Below the pieces are notes generated by a model. The model had not been told where the DNA came from. It saw only the letters and a list, made by a program, of their open reading frames with translations, and searched no databases. 64,000 bases of DNA, from the NCBI RefSeq assembly GCF_024661895.1, contig NZ_CP102453.1, positions 1,798,001 to 1,862,000 on the forward strand. Reading direction: 5' to 3'. Source of the stretch: Fundicoccus culcitae (lineage in GTDB: Bacteria > Bacillota > Bacilli > Lactobacillales > Aerococcaceae). Position 1 is the stretch's first letter. Each line of letters opens with the position of its first letter. The position numbers and the translations under genes were made by a program. Shown here in pieces: positions 7,879-15,390 of this stretch.

Positions 7879-8556
7879 ATGGAAATAAGTTTTCACGGCC
7901 AATCTTGTGTTTATATTGAACACGATGGCCTTCGTATAATTATCGATCCTTTTATCACAGGGAATGAACTCAGCGATTTGGAAGCCAATGATGTAGACGT
8001 GGATTTTATATTATTAACTCATGGCCATAATGATCATTTTGGAGATACCATTTCAATTGCGAAACGCTGTAATGCCACCGTTATTGCCCCTAATGAGGTG
8101 GCTAATTTTGTCGCAGCAAAAGGTATCGAATCAATCGGTGGTAGTGGACACTATGCTTTTGGCGAGTTGAAGTTTGTACCCGCCCATCATAGCTCTAGTT
8201 ACCAAGAAAACGGCCAAGTGTTTTATATGGGTGTGGCGACGGGTATGATATTGAAAATCGGTGGAAAAACGATTTATCACACGGGCGATACTTGGTTATT
8301 TAGTGATATGAAATTAATTGCAGACCGTAATGGTCCTATCGATGTGTTATTTATTCCCATTGGTGATCATTACACGATGGGCATTGAGGATGCAGCATAT
8401 GCGACAAATGAATTAGTAAAACCTTCCATTGTCGTTCCAGTCCATTACAATACCTTCCCACCCATCCAACAAGATCCAAATCGTTTTAAAGCAATCATTG
8501 ATGATTCGATCGATTGTCAAATACTGGAGCCTGGGGATAAAGTTAATTTTAACTAG
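7879..8556 (+). CDS. UPF0173 metal-dependent hydrolase (metallo-beta-lactamase fold)
   Basis: 225 aa. The zinc-binding motif THGHNDHF is at about residues 53-60. Further metal ligands are visible in VPAHHSS, YHTGDTW and the C-terminal VPVHYNTF, in the order of the UlaG/YtkL-like UPF0173 family. Cytoplasmic, with no signal peptide. The natural substrate is unknown. The ribosome site AAAGGAG is about 9 nt before the ATG. It is probably co-transcribed with the DJ-1/PfpI gene and is followed by a terminator. Confidence 0.88.
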   Translation: MEISFHGQSCVYIEHDGLRIIIDPFITGNELSDLEANDVDVDFILLTHGHNDHFGDTISIAKRCNATVIAPNEVANFVAAKGIESIGGSGHYAFGELKFVPAHHSSSYQENGQVFYMGVATGMILKIGGKTIYHTGDTWLFSDMKLIADRNGPIDVLFIPIGDHYTMGIEDAAYATNELVKPSIVVPVHYNTFPPIQQDPNRFKAIIDDSIDCQILEPGDKVNFN

Positions 8557-8561
8557 AAATA

Positions 8562-8608
8562 AAACAGACTGCTTTTATGTAACTTTACACAGAAGCGGTC
8601 TGTTCTTC
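8562..8608 (+). terminator. Terminator after the UPF0173 gene
   Basis: ACAGAC-T-GCTTT (from 8564) pairs with AGAAGC-G-GTCTGT (ending 8603), then TTCTT. It ends the two-gene unit beginning at 7340. Confidence 0.7.
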
Positions 8609-8674
8609 TAATAAATTATCGCTTATGTTAGAATAACAACTAATGGTTTATACACTATTTCAAAGGAGATCCAA

Positions 8675-9424
8675 ATGTCACATACTGAAATTTATTTTAA
8701 AGAAGGCCGTCGAGCAGTATTGTTATTACACGCTTATACCGGTAGTGTTGCTGATATCCGCCGCACAGCCCGTGCCCTTCAAAAAGCCAATTACACTGTT
8801 TATAGTTATAATTTATCCGGCCATGGGACTGATCGCGTAGAAGACGTGTTAGCCTCAAGCCCGACTGAATGGTATGCTTCTGTCAAAGAGGCTGTTGCCT
8901 TTCTACATGAAGAAGGGTTTCAAGAAATTGCTATTCTTGGCCTATCACTAGGCGGAACGTTAGCTACACGAGCTACCATCGATCACTTAACAACCATTGG
9001 TGCTGGGGTATTTAATTCGCCCGTTACCGAAGCGAGTGGTGAAGGCAGTCGTGTTCATCGTTATTTTTTAAAAATTGCTGAAAAACAAAAAAGAGATAAA
9101 GGGTTATCTACGGAAGAAATTGAAAATGAAATGGAAGCCATTAAAATTGGGATTGTTAAACAACTTGATGACATCAAACAGTTTAGTCATGGTGTCCGTG
9201 AAAATTTAGATAAAATCACACTGCCTTTCTATATTGCGCAATCACAAAAAGATGAGTTAATTCATCCACAAGCAATGGTCGATTTAAAAAACGCATTAGT
9301 CAACGCCCCAGTTACGTTTGAATCCTTCCCCGAAAGCACCCACGTTATCACAATCGGAAAAGAGTATAAACGTTTTCAAGAATCCGTCATTCGTTTTTTA
9401 GATAAACTTGCTTGGACCGTCTAA
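8675..9424 (+). CDS. Alpha/beta-hydrolase carboxylesterase (Est30-like)
   Basis: 249 aa. The fold of a monoglyceride-lipase/Est30-type carboxylesterase, which hydrolyses short-chain esters in the cytoplasm. The oxyanion segment LLLHAYTGS is at about residues 15-24. The nucleophile elbow GLSLGG has Ser at about residue 91. The catalytic Asp is in QSQKDELIH, and the catalytic His is in ESTHVIT near residue 223. A lid insertion lies at about 120-180. The ribosome site AAAGGAG is 7 nt before the ATG. It sits alone between two terminators. Confidence 0.88.
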   Translation: MSHTEIYFKEGRRAVLLLHAYTGSVADIRRTARALQKANYTVYSYNLSGHGTDRVEDVLASSPTEWYASVKEAVAFLHEEGFQEIAILGLSLGGTLATRATIDHLTTIGAGVFNSPVTEASGEGSRVHRYFLKIAEKQKRDKGLSTEEIENEMEAIKIGIVKQLDDIKQFSHGVRENLDKITLPFYIAQSQKDELIHPQAMVDLKNALVNAPVTFESFPESTHVITIGKEYKRFQESVIRFLDKLAWTV

Positions 9425-9435
9425 AAACATACAAA

Positions 9436-9489
9436 AACCGAATATTATCTTAGACTAGTTAGCTACTTTAAGATAATATTCGGTTTTTT
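9436..9489 (+). terminator. Strong terminator, copy 1 of a repeated hairpin
   Basis: AACCGAATATTATCTTA (9436-9452) is perfectly complementary to TAAGATAATATTCGGTT (9469-9485), followed by TTTT. The stem and much of the loop recur at 10131-10174. Confidence 0.93.
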
Positions 9490-9593
9490 GTTCTTTAGCC
9501 AGTCTACAAAAACATCTGTCATAACCATACCCATGGAGATAAAAAGACGTTTCTTAATAATTCACAAAGTTATTGGTTTGGTCGCATTAAAAC

Positions 9594-9622
9594 TTGACGC
9601 TCTTAAGTGCACGACGTATGCT
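9594..9622 (+). promoter_or_regulatory. Promoter of the mini-oxidase gene
   Basis: -35 TTGACG (9594-9599), a 17-bp spacer and -10 TATGCT (9617-9622). This predicts a leader of about 80 nt. The rest of the 9490-9710 gap shows only a repeated AGACGTTTCT (near 9545 and 9640) of unknown meaning. Confidence 0.7.
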
Positions 9623-9710
9623 TAAATTGAAATAACAGACGTTTCTATGGGTTGTTTCCTAGCAAAGTTGCTAATTATTAGAGTTCAATTGAAACTGGAG
9701 GTTGACAACA

Positions 9711-10079
9711 ATGAGTGCCAATTTCATTAAGATGGCAGTTGTTTATTTTATTATTGGTGTTGGACTGGGTTTGTATATGGGAGCTGTCGAGCAGTTTGAA
9801 TTAGGTCACGCACACGCACATATAAACTTGCTAGGATGGGTTTCACTGGCTTTATCCGGGTTAATTTACAAAGCCTATCCCGCTTTAAGTCATGGAAAAC
9901 TAAGTTTAGTACACTTTTGGGGATTGATTCTAGGGACACCTTTTTTAACGGCTGGAATGGCCTTGATTGGTCTTGAACGCTTCGAGATAGGTGTACCCAT
10001 TGCCATGATAGGAGGACTTGCTGTATTAGTCGGTGTTTTAGCTTTTGTGATCAATGTTTTTAAACATGTAAGCGATTAG
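9711..10079 (+). CDS. Small haem-copper-oxidase subunit I-like membrane protein
   Basis: 122 aa with four predicted membrane segments. The segment GHAHAHINLLGW at about residues 32-43 resembles the helix motif of cytochrome oxidase/NO reductase subunit I, where His binds haem or copper. The protein is only a quarter of a real subunit I, and no other oxidase genes lie nearby. Similar short proteins in Firmicutes are often labelled cytochrome-c oxidase, but that activity is unlikely for this one alone. The start is ATG at 9711 with GGAGG 9 nt before. It has its own promoter and is bracketed by two copies of one hairpin. Confidence 0.7.
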   Translation: MSANFIKMAVVYFIIGVGLGLYMGAVEQFELGHAHAHINLLGWVSLALSGLIYKAYPALSHGKLSLVHFWGLILGTPFLTAGMALIGLERFEIGVPIAMIGGLAVLVGVLAFVINVFKHVSD

Positions 10080-10130
10080 CTTTTGTCGTACTGATGACTT
10101 TTGACGGACGGTTTAAGACAACTAAAGAAG

Positions 10131-10174
10131 CGAATATTATCTTACCGTAGTTGCCTACTTTAAGATAATATTCG
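10131..10174. terminator. Bidirectional hairpin, copy 2 of the repeated terminator
   Basis: CGAATATTATCTTA (10131-10144) is perfectly complementary to TAAGATAATATTCG (10161-10174). It lies between the convergent mini-oxidase and metallophosphoesterase genes. Loop letters AGTT and CTACTTT match the copy at 9436, so the two are likely related by duplication. The T-tract is weaker than in copy 1. Confidence 0.75.
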
Positions 10175-10191
10175 GTCTATTGTATACTTAA

Positions 10192-11829
10192 CTACTCAGC
10201 AGCATCTTTTGTTATACCAAATGAATAAACCATTTCAACGGTTCTTTCTTCACCTTCGAGCAACTCACCTTCAATTTGATACAATTCAACTAATAATTCA
10301 TTACCTTCAATAGTATAAACAGCAAAGTTTTGAATAGCTGAATCACGGTTGTTTGAATGCGATGTTTCGAAAGCATCCGATGTTTGTGGTTGGTTTCCAT
10401 AGGCGAATAGAGCATTATAGTAATCGACATCTTCTTGCGTCATCCAATCTAATCTTGGGCGTACAGATATCATATGTTCTAAACCTTTACTATAAATATC
10501 ATCATATTCTTTCGTTCCACCCGTATTTGGTAATAAGAAGACCGTTCCTTCTGGGTTATTATAGTATGTTACACCATCAACCTCAGTTGTTTCTACATCT
10601 TCTAACACACCATTTGAGAAGTTTTCATCGGTTGGAACGAATAATAATGGGTATGTGGCTGAGATAACATGATCGTGACCTTGTAAGGCTAAATCAATAT
10701 CTAAATCATCAATTTGTTCCATGAATTTTTCACGTACAGCTTGCACATCACTATCTTGTAGAGAGTGGTAAGATTTAGAGAAAATCGGTTTATGGTAAGC
10801 TAAAATCACCCATTCAGCACCATTAGCGCGTGCATTTTCAACGTCTTCACGTATCCAAGCTAACTGTTCTTCACCTAAAGCTTCCCCATTTGATTTATTA
10901 TCATTGGTGTTTCCAACGACAAAGTGAACACCATTGTAATCATAAGAATAGTAAGAACCACCTGTAATAGCATCATTTGCTGCCGGCACATTGATATGTT
11001 CGTTAAATTTAGTTTCTACTTGCGGATCGCCATAAACTAAAGCATACTCATCATGATTTCCTGGTGCAACGGCTAATGGCACTTGTAAGAAGGAATCGCG
11101 TGATTGTTCCATAATATCAATCCACTCATCTTCAACTTCAGCCACTTCAACGAAATCACCTGTATGTAAGACAAAATTTGCTTCTACTGTTTCAAGTGCT
11201 TTTTCAATCGTATCCGCACCAAATGCAGCTTCATTACGCACATGTTCATTCCAATAAGCATTTTGTGTGTCAGTATAGTGCGCAAACGTAAAAGCTTCAC
11301 CTGCTTCACCTGAAGTCGTAAACGTACCAATTTCACTACGTTCACCTTCTGCACTACCTACTTGATAATAATAAGTGGTATTAGGCGATAATTCTGTAGC
11401 AATGGCTTTATATGCGTATTCAGTAACATCCACTAGATCCATTGAACCAACATTTCCATACATCCATGCTGCATTGTCGGTTGTAATATTCTCGTCAGTA
11501 TAGTAGCCATTAATGGTTGGATTACCCTCTTCATCTAAAACAACTTCGCCTTCTTCATCATAGGCAACATCAGCGAAAATAAAGAAGCCATTTTCATCAC
11601 GTTCCCCATAACTTGAAGTCACTTCAGTTGCTTCAGCGGCAAATTCTACAGCATCACTTAAGTCTTCTGAAGTTCCAACCCATACAGTTGCATCTTCAGC
11701 TAAATCTGTCGTATACCAATTGAATCCCATTTGTGTTTGCGTATCCCCATTGAAAGATACAATAAGTCGATTAGGCACATTGTTAGGTAAAATCTCAGCT
11801 ACAGCTGGTTTTTCCTCAGATAATTCCAT
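10192..11829 (-). CDS. Secreted metallophosphoesterase, purple-acid-phosphatase-like (signal peptide out of frame)
   Basis: 545 codons are open from ATG 11829, which is the mature protein. An N-terminal Ig/fibronectin-like domain (about 15-180) precedes a calcineurin-type phosphoesterase domain. Its metal ligands are visible in order: HYTDTQ, VLHTGDFVE, APGNHDE, AYHKPIF and LQGHDH. It probably releases phosphate from organic phosphoesters outside the cell. The natural start is almost certainly ATG at 11918 after GGAGGG, but the signal peptide there is one base out of frame (see 11830-11918). As written, either translation fails or a cytoplasmic form is made. Pho-box-like repeats lie upstream. 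Confidence 0.85.
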   Translation of the reverse strand: MELSEEKPAVAEILPNNVPNRLIVSFNGDTQTQMGFNWYTTDLAEDATVWVGTSEDLSDAVEFAAEATEVTSSYGERDENGFFIFADVAYDEEGEVVLDEEGNPTINGYYTDENITTDNAAWMYGNVGSMDLVDVTEYAYKAIATELSPNTTYYYQVGSAEGERSEIGTFTTSGEAGEAFTFAHYTDTQNAYWNEHVRNEAAFGADTIEKALETVEANFVLHTGDFVEVAEVEDEWIDIMEQSRDSFLQVPLAVAPGNHDEYALVYGDPQVETKFNEHINVPAANDAITGGSYYSYDYNGVHFVVGNTNDNKSNGEALGEEQLAWIREDVENARANGAEWVILAYHKPIFSKSYHSLQDSDVQAVREKFMEQIDDLDIDLALQGHDHVISATYPLLFVPTDENFSNGVLEDVETTEVDGVTYYNNPEGTVFLLPNTGGTKEYDDIYSKGLEHMISVRPRLDWMTQEDVDYYNALFAYGNQPQTSDAFETSHSNNRDSAIQNFAVYTIEGNELLVELYQIEGELLEGEERTVEMVYSFGITKDAAE

Positions 11830-11918
11830 CTCTTGGGCTAGAGTCGATACAGGTGACAGTAATTGAGTTGCTAATAATAACGAGGCAAAAAGTGTCGTCG
11901 CTTTTTAGTCAGTGTCAT
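11830..11918 (-). pseudogene. Frameshifted signal-peptide region of the metallophosphoesterase
   Basis: From ATG 11918 (GGAGGG 6 nt before) the frame reads MTLTKK and then meets a stop. One base over, it continues as TTLFASLLLATQLLSPVSTLAQE straight into the 11829 frame, a normal signal peptide with an AQE cleavage site. The break is in a run of five A on the coding strand (T at 11902-11906); six would restore the frame. Sequencing error, slippage-based phase variation and real inactivation are all possible. Confidence 0.85.
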
Positions 11919-11979
11919 TTTGTCCCTCCACAAATTTTTTTAGGCATCCATAAAACACCTATATGGACATTGTAGCCAA

Positions 11980-12070
11980 ATAATATCAATTTCAGGTAAA
12001 TATAACGTAAACTTTTGGATAGAATCGATTGAATTGTTAAATTAATGTAAATATAAGGTAAAGTTGTAAA
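11980..12070 (-). promoter_or_regulatory. Pho-box-like repeats and -10 upstream of the metallophosphoesterase
   Basis: On the plus strand the hexamers GGTAAA (11995), CGTAAA (12006), TGTTAA (12035), TGTAAA (12046), GGTAAA (12057) and TGTAAA (12065) lie mostly 11 bp apart. A -10 (TATTAT on the minus strand, 11985-11980) sits 9 bp past the nearest repeat, the same geometry as at pstS. This predicts PhoP activation under phosphate limitation. Confidence 0.7.
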
Positions 12071-12104
12071 ATCCCAAAAATTCTAATACCAATTGATCCA
12101 AATA

Positions 12105-12132
12105 AAAAAGAGGAGCATCAGCTCCTCTTTTT
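12105..12132 (-). terminator. Terminator after the CwlO-like gene
   Basis: AAAAAGAGGAGC (12105-12116), a 4-nt loop and GCTCCTCTTTTT (12121-12132): a perfect stem with T-runs on both strands, just past the stop at 12147. Confidence 0.93.
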
Positions 12133-12146
12133 GACTCATTTAATTT

Positions 12147-13697
12147 TTAATATACTCTTAAGGCAAAGCTTGGAGTAAAGTTGTTAATGTGGTTATATTC
12201 TAATGGTGTTCCTGGTTGTGATGCATGGATGAAGCTTCCGCCTCCAGTAGCAATTGCAACGTGCCATGTACCTCCTGGACTACCCCAGAAATATAAATCT
12301 CCTGCTTGAGCTTCACCAACACTAATCATCGTACCTGATGATTCTTGCGCTCCCGTCCATCCACCAATTTCCATGCCGAATGCTTCGCGGTAAACGTATT
12401 GTACAAAACCTGAACAGTCGAATCCTGAAGGTGTTTTTCCACCCCACACATAGGGTGTTCCAAGATATTGAGCAGCTACTCCAACAACACTACCATATTG
12501 GCTTCCACCAACTACAGGCTCTTCATAGACTGGTTCTTCGTAAACTGGCTCTTCATAGACTGGTTCTTCGTAAACTGGCTCTTCTACGACAGGCTCTTCG
12601 TAAACTGGCTCTTCTACGACAGGCTCTTCATAAACTGGCTCTTCCACTACGGGTTCTTCGTAGACTGGCTCTTCTACGACAGGTTCTTCGTAAACTGGCT
12701 CTTCTACGACAGGTTCTTCGTAAACTGGCTCTTCTACGACGGGTTCTTCAACAATTTCTTGAACAGGTAGTTCTTCGATGACTTCAACGATTGGTTCTTC
12801 AACTGGAAATTCAACAACTTCTTCGACAACGGTTGGTGTTTCGATAACTTCAACCGTTTCAACTTCTTCGACGTATGGTACTTCATCGACGGCTGGTGTT
12901 GTAGCTGCAGCTACTTCAATCGCTGCTTCTTCTTGAGCAAGTAAATCTGCTTCAGCTTGTGCTTGTAAAGCTAATAATGCGGCTTCTTCTTCAGCTTGTG
13001 CTTGTGCTAATTCAAAAGCATCTTTTTCTGCAATTAATGCAAGACGATTTTCTTCGGCTAATGTTATGTCTGAAGTTAATTGAGCAAAAACAGCTTCGTG
13101 ATTAGCATTTTGTGCTTCTAAGTCAGCTTTTAAAGCTTCAAGCGACACCATTTTGTCTAACTTCTCATTTTTAGCAACTTCCGTTTCAGCTTTTTTAGCT
13201 TCTACAGCTTCTTTATCTGATTTTTGTACGTTAATTAATTCTTTGTTGTTAGAAACCATTTTACGTACCACATCGATACGTCCAACAAAGTCACTAACTG
13301 AGTCTGCAGATGCAATAACATTTAAGTAGTTTGATGAACCACCATTTACTTGTACGGCACGTGCTTGATCAGCTAATAATGATTCACGTTTAGCAATAAC
13401 ATCTTCTAAATTTGTGATTTGTGTAGCTAATTCACTGATTAATTGGTCATCTTCAGCGATAGCAGCTAATAATGTATTCGCTTCAACATGAATAGCATCT
13501 AATTCAGCATACGCCATAGCTAATTCAGCATATAAAGCTGTTTGTTCAGCAGTTAAAGTGTCAATAGCAATCTCAGAATCTGAAATCAAGTAATCATAAT
13601 CTTGTGCTAAAGCAGAAACTGGAGCAGCAACGGCACTTAAAACGGCTGCTGATGTTAATAAAGTTTTGAATAATCTTCTCGAAAAAGTCTTCTTCAT
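12147..13697 (-). CDS. CwlO/PcsB-like peptidoglycan hydrolase with NlpC/P60 domain
   Basis: 516 aa, secreted cell-wall endopeptidase. The signal peptide ends ALAQD at about residues 29-33. A long coiled coil follows (about 40-250, rich in Ala, Glu and Leu), as in CwlO and PcsB where it answers to FtsEX. Then comes an acidic Pro/Val-rich linker with a ten-residue repeat (about 315-395). The C-terminal NlpC/P60 domain has Cys428 in GFDCSGF, His479 in WHVAIA and His491 in SFIHAS. It has no lipobox or LPXTG. A WalR-type direct repeat lies 160 bp upstream. ftsEX is at 50938-51624. Confidence 0.92.
   Translation of the reverse strand: MKKTFSRRLFKTLLTSAAVLSAVAAPVSALAQDYDYLISDSEIAIDTLTAEQTALYAELAMAYAELDAIHVEANTLLAAIAEDDQLISELATQITNLEDVIAKRESLLADQARAVQVNGGSSNYLNVIASADSVSDFVGRIDVVRKMVSNNKELINVQKSDKEAVEAKKAETEVAKNEKLDKMVSLEALKADLEAQNANHEAVFAQLTSDITLAEENRLALIAEKDAFELAQAQAEEEAALLALQAQAEADLLAQEEAAIEVAAATTPAVDEVPYVEEVETVEVIETPTVVEEVVEFPVEEPIVEVIEELPVQEIVEEPVVEEPVYEEPVVEEPVYEEPVVEEPVYEEPVVEEPVYEEPVVEEPVYEEPVVEEPVYEEPVYEEPVYEEPVYEEPVVGGSQYGSVVGVAAQYLGTPYVWGGKTPSGFDCSGFVQYVYREAFGMEIGGWTGAQESSGTMISVGEAQAGDLYFWGSPGGTWHVAIATGGGSFIHASQPGTPLEYNHINNFTPSFALRVY
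12516..12748. repeat. In-frame 30-bp tandem repeat encoding the E-E-P-V/Y linker
   Basis: About seven near-identical units of 30 bp encode EEPVYEEPVV; the end nearest the catalytic domain uses shorter EEPVY units. Units differ by a few silent changes. Copy number is likely variable between strains. Confidence 0.9.
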
Positions 13698-13855
13698 ATT
13701 TTATTGCTCTCCTATTTTATCTCGTTTATTTAATAAATATCGCTTAGTCATATAAAATTCATATATTATCAGTAAAATGTTCTAAAAATTAACCTGAATG
13801 AATATTATCATATTTAGCTTAACAATTGGCTGTTTTATTCAATTCGTATACTACT

Positions 13856-13872
13856 TGTAACAATCTTGTAAA
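13856..13872. promoter_or_regulatory. Candidate WalR box upstream of the CwlO-like hydrolase
   Basis: TGTAAC-AATCT-TGTAAA fits the WalR (YycF) consensus TGTWAH-N5-TGTWAH exactly. WalRK controls CwlO-type hydrolases in Bacillus and streptococci. A two-copy Pho box would look similar. The remainder of 13698-13983 is AT-rich, and I see no gene in it. Confidence 0.6.
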
Positions 13873-13983
13873 ATACGACTTTAGTTGTAATACCGAAATA
13901 AAATCATTAATTCATAAGAAAATTTGATTTTTTTGTGAAGAAGCAGTGATATTTATTTGATTTTGGATAAGCTTGAGCTTGAA

Positions 13984-14012
13984 TTGATTTAGGGGTGAAT
14001 TTTCTATATAAT
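13984..14012 (+). promoter_or_regulatory. tyrS promoter
   Basis: -35 TTGATT (13984-13989), a 17-bp spacer and -10 TATAAT (14007-14012). Predicted leader is only about 33 nt, too short for a T-box. Confidence 0.8.
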
Positions 14013-14051
14013 CAGTGTATCGTTTAACAATACACGTAGGGAGTGACAAGG

Positions 14052-15323
14052 TTGTCAATAATTAAAGATTTAGAATGGCGCGGTGCCATATTTCAACAAA
14101 CCGATGCTGAGGGCTTAGAAGAATTTGTCAGTGAAAAGGCGATTGGTTTGTATTGTGGTATTGATCCGACAGCGGATTCTATGCATGTCGGCCATTTAAT
14201 TCCATTTATGTTTTTAAAAAGATTTCAATTAGCAGGACATAATCCTGTCATTGTTATCGGTGGTGCAACTGGGTCCATCGGCGACCCTAGTGGTCGTACC
14301 AGTGAACGTTCATTACAATCAATGGATGTCATTTTTGAAAATGCCAATAAATTAACTAAGCAAATGCAACAACTCTTTTTAAAAGGGGATGTTGATCAAA
14401 CTGGTTTTCGAATTGTGAACAACTACGATTGGTTAAGCAAAATTTCGCTGTTAGATTTTTTACGGGATTATGGTAAGCACTTTAATGTTAATACCATGCT
14501 TAGCAAGGATGTTGTTGCTTCACGTTTAGAAGTGGGTATTTCTTTTACTGAATTTACTTACCAAATTCTTCAATCAGTCGATTTTCATCATTTATACAAA
14601 GAAATGGATGTTCAATTACAAATCGGTGGCGCTGATCAATGGGGAAATATTACGGCGGGATTGGATTTTATTCGTCGGATGGAAGGTCATGAAGTGCAAG
14701 CCTTTGGGTTGACGATTCCATTAATGTTGAAGTCGGATGGTACGAAGTTTGGTAAATCCGCAGAAGGCGCCATTTGGTTAGACCCTGAAAAAACAACGCC
14801 TTATGAATTTTACCAGTTTTGGTTAAACCAAGCTGATGAAGATGTCATTAAATTCATTAAATACTTTACCTTTTTATCACGTGAAGAAATTGAGGATCTC
14901 GAAAAAGAAGTTGCGGAGCAACCACATTTACGTCGAGCTCAAAAGACCTTAGCTGAAGAAGTTACACGCTTTGTTCACGGTGATGACGCATTGAATGAGG
15001 CTTTGCAAATTACTGAGGCTTTATTTACCGGTGAAGTCAATAACTTGTCTGCGACGCAAATTGAAGAAGGTTTTAAAAATATGCCTCACTTCTCTGCCCC
15101 TAGAGAAAAAGCTTCTTTAGCCGTCTGGTTGGTAGATATCGGTTTAATTGAATCTCGCCGACAATCACGCGAATTTATTTCAAATGGTGCCATTACGCTC
15201 AATGGCGAAAAAGTCACGGATGTTGATTTTGAAGTTAGCCCCGATTTAGCCATTGGCGAAAAATATTTGATTGTCCGTCGTGGCAAGAAAAATTATTACT
15301 TAGTCACATTTGAGGCTGAATAA
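14052..15323 (+). CDS. tyrS: Tyrosyl-tRNA synthetase
   Basis: 423 aa from TTG 14052; charges tRNA-Tyr. The HIGH-type motif is MHVGHL, the KMSKS-type motif is KFGKS, and the tyrosine-binding DQWGN segment is present. The C-terminal S4 RNA-binding domain begins near the phrase LIESRRQSREFI. TTG is preferred because AGGGAG lies 8 nt before it; GTG at 14043, the other in-frame choice, overlaps that ribosome site. Length is normal for bacterial TyrRS. It is monocistronic, with its own promoter and a terminator shared with the convergent arcA. Confidence 0.96.
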   Translation: MSIIKDLEWRGAIFQQTDAEGLEEFVSEKAIGLYCGIDPTADSMHVGHLIPFMFLKRFQLAGHNPVIVIGGATGSIGDPSGRTSERSLQSMDVIFENANKLTKQMQQLFLKGDVDQTGFRIVNNYDWLSKISLLDFLRDYGKHFNVNTMLSKDVVASRLEVGISFTEFTYQILQSVDFHHLYKEMDVQLQIGGADQWGNITAGLDFIRRMEGHEVQAFGLTIPLMLKSDGTKFGKSAEGAIWLDPEKTTPYEFYQFWLNQADEDVIKFIKYFTFLSREEIEDLEKEVAEQPHLRRAQKTLAEEVTRFVHGDDALNEALQITEALFTGEVNNLSATQIEEGFKNMPHFSAPREKASLAVWLVDIGLIESRRQSREFISNGAITLNGEKVTDVDFEVSPDLAIGEKYLIVRRGKKNYYLVTFEAE

Positions 15324-15339
15324 TTTAGTTATACATTTT

Positions 15340-15381
15340 AAGGAGCAACGGGAATGGATTATTCCGAGTTGCTCCTTTTTT
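15340..15381. terminator. Bidirectional terminator between tyrS and arcA
   Basis: AAGGAGCAAC (15340-15349) pairs with GTTGCTCCTT (15368-15377), with GGAAT/ATTCC inside, followed by TTTT. Confidence 0.92.
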
Positions 15382-15390
15382 GTGTAGTGC

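Noticed and set aside
9711-10079. True cytochrome c oxidase subunit I
   Set aside because: Only 122 aa and four helices; subunit I needs about twelve helices and partner subunits.
10192-11829. Complete decay of the metallophosphoesterase gene
   Set aside because: Apart from one base in the signal peptide, all motifs and the full reading frame are intact.
12338-12781. Open frames on the plus strand opposite the CwlO-like gene (rich in Leu/Arg or Trp/Phe)
   Set aside because: They are the antisense reading of the 30-bp repeat; no ribosome site, and their periodic composition mirrors the repeat.
13698-14051. T-box leader before tyrS
   Set aside because: No T-box core (GGTGG with ACCGCG) and the promoter lies too close to the gene.
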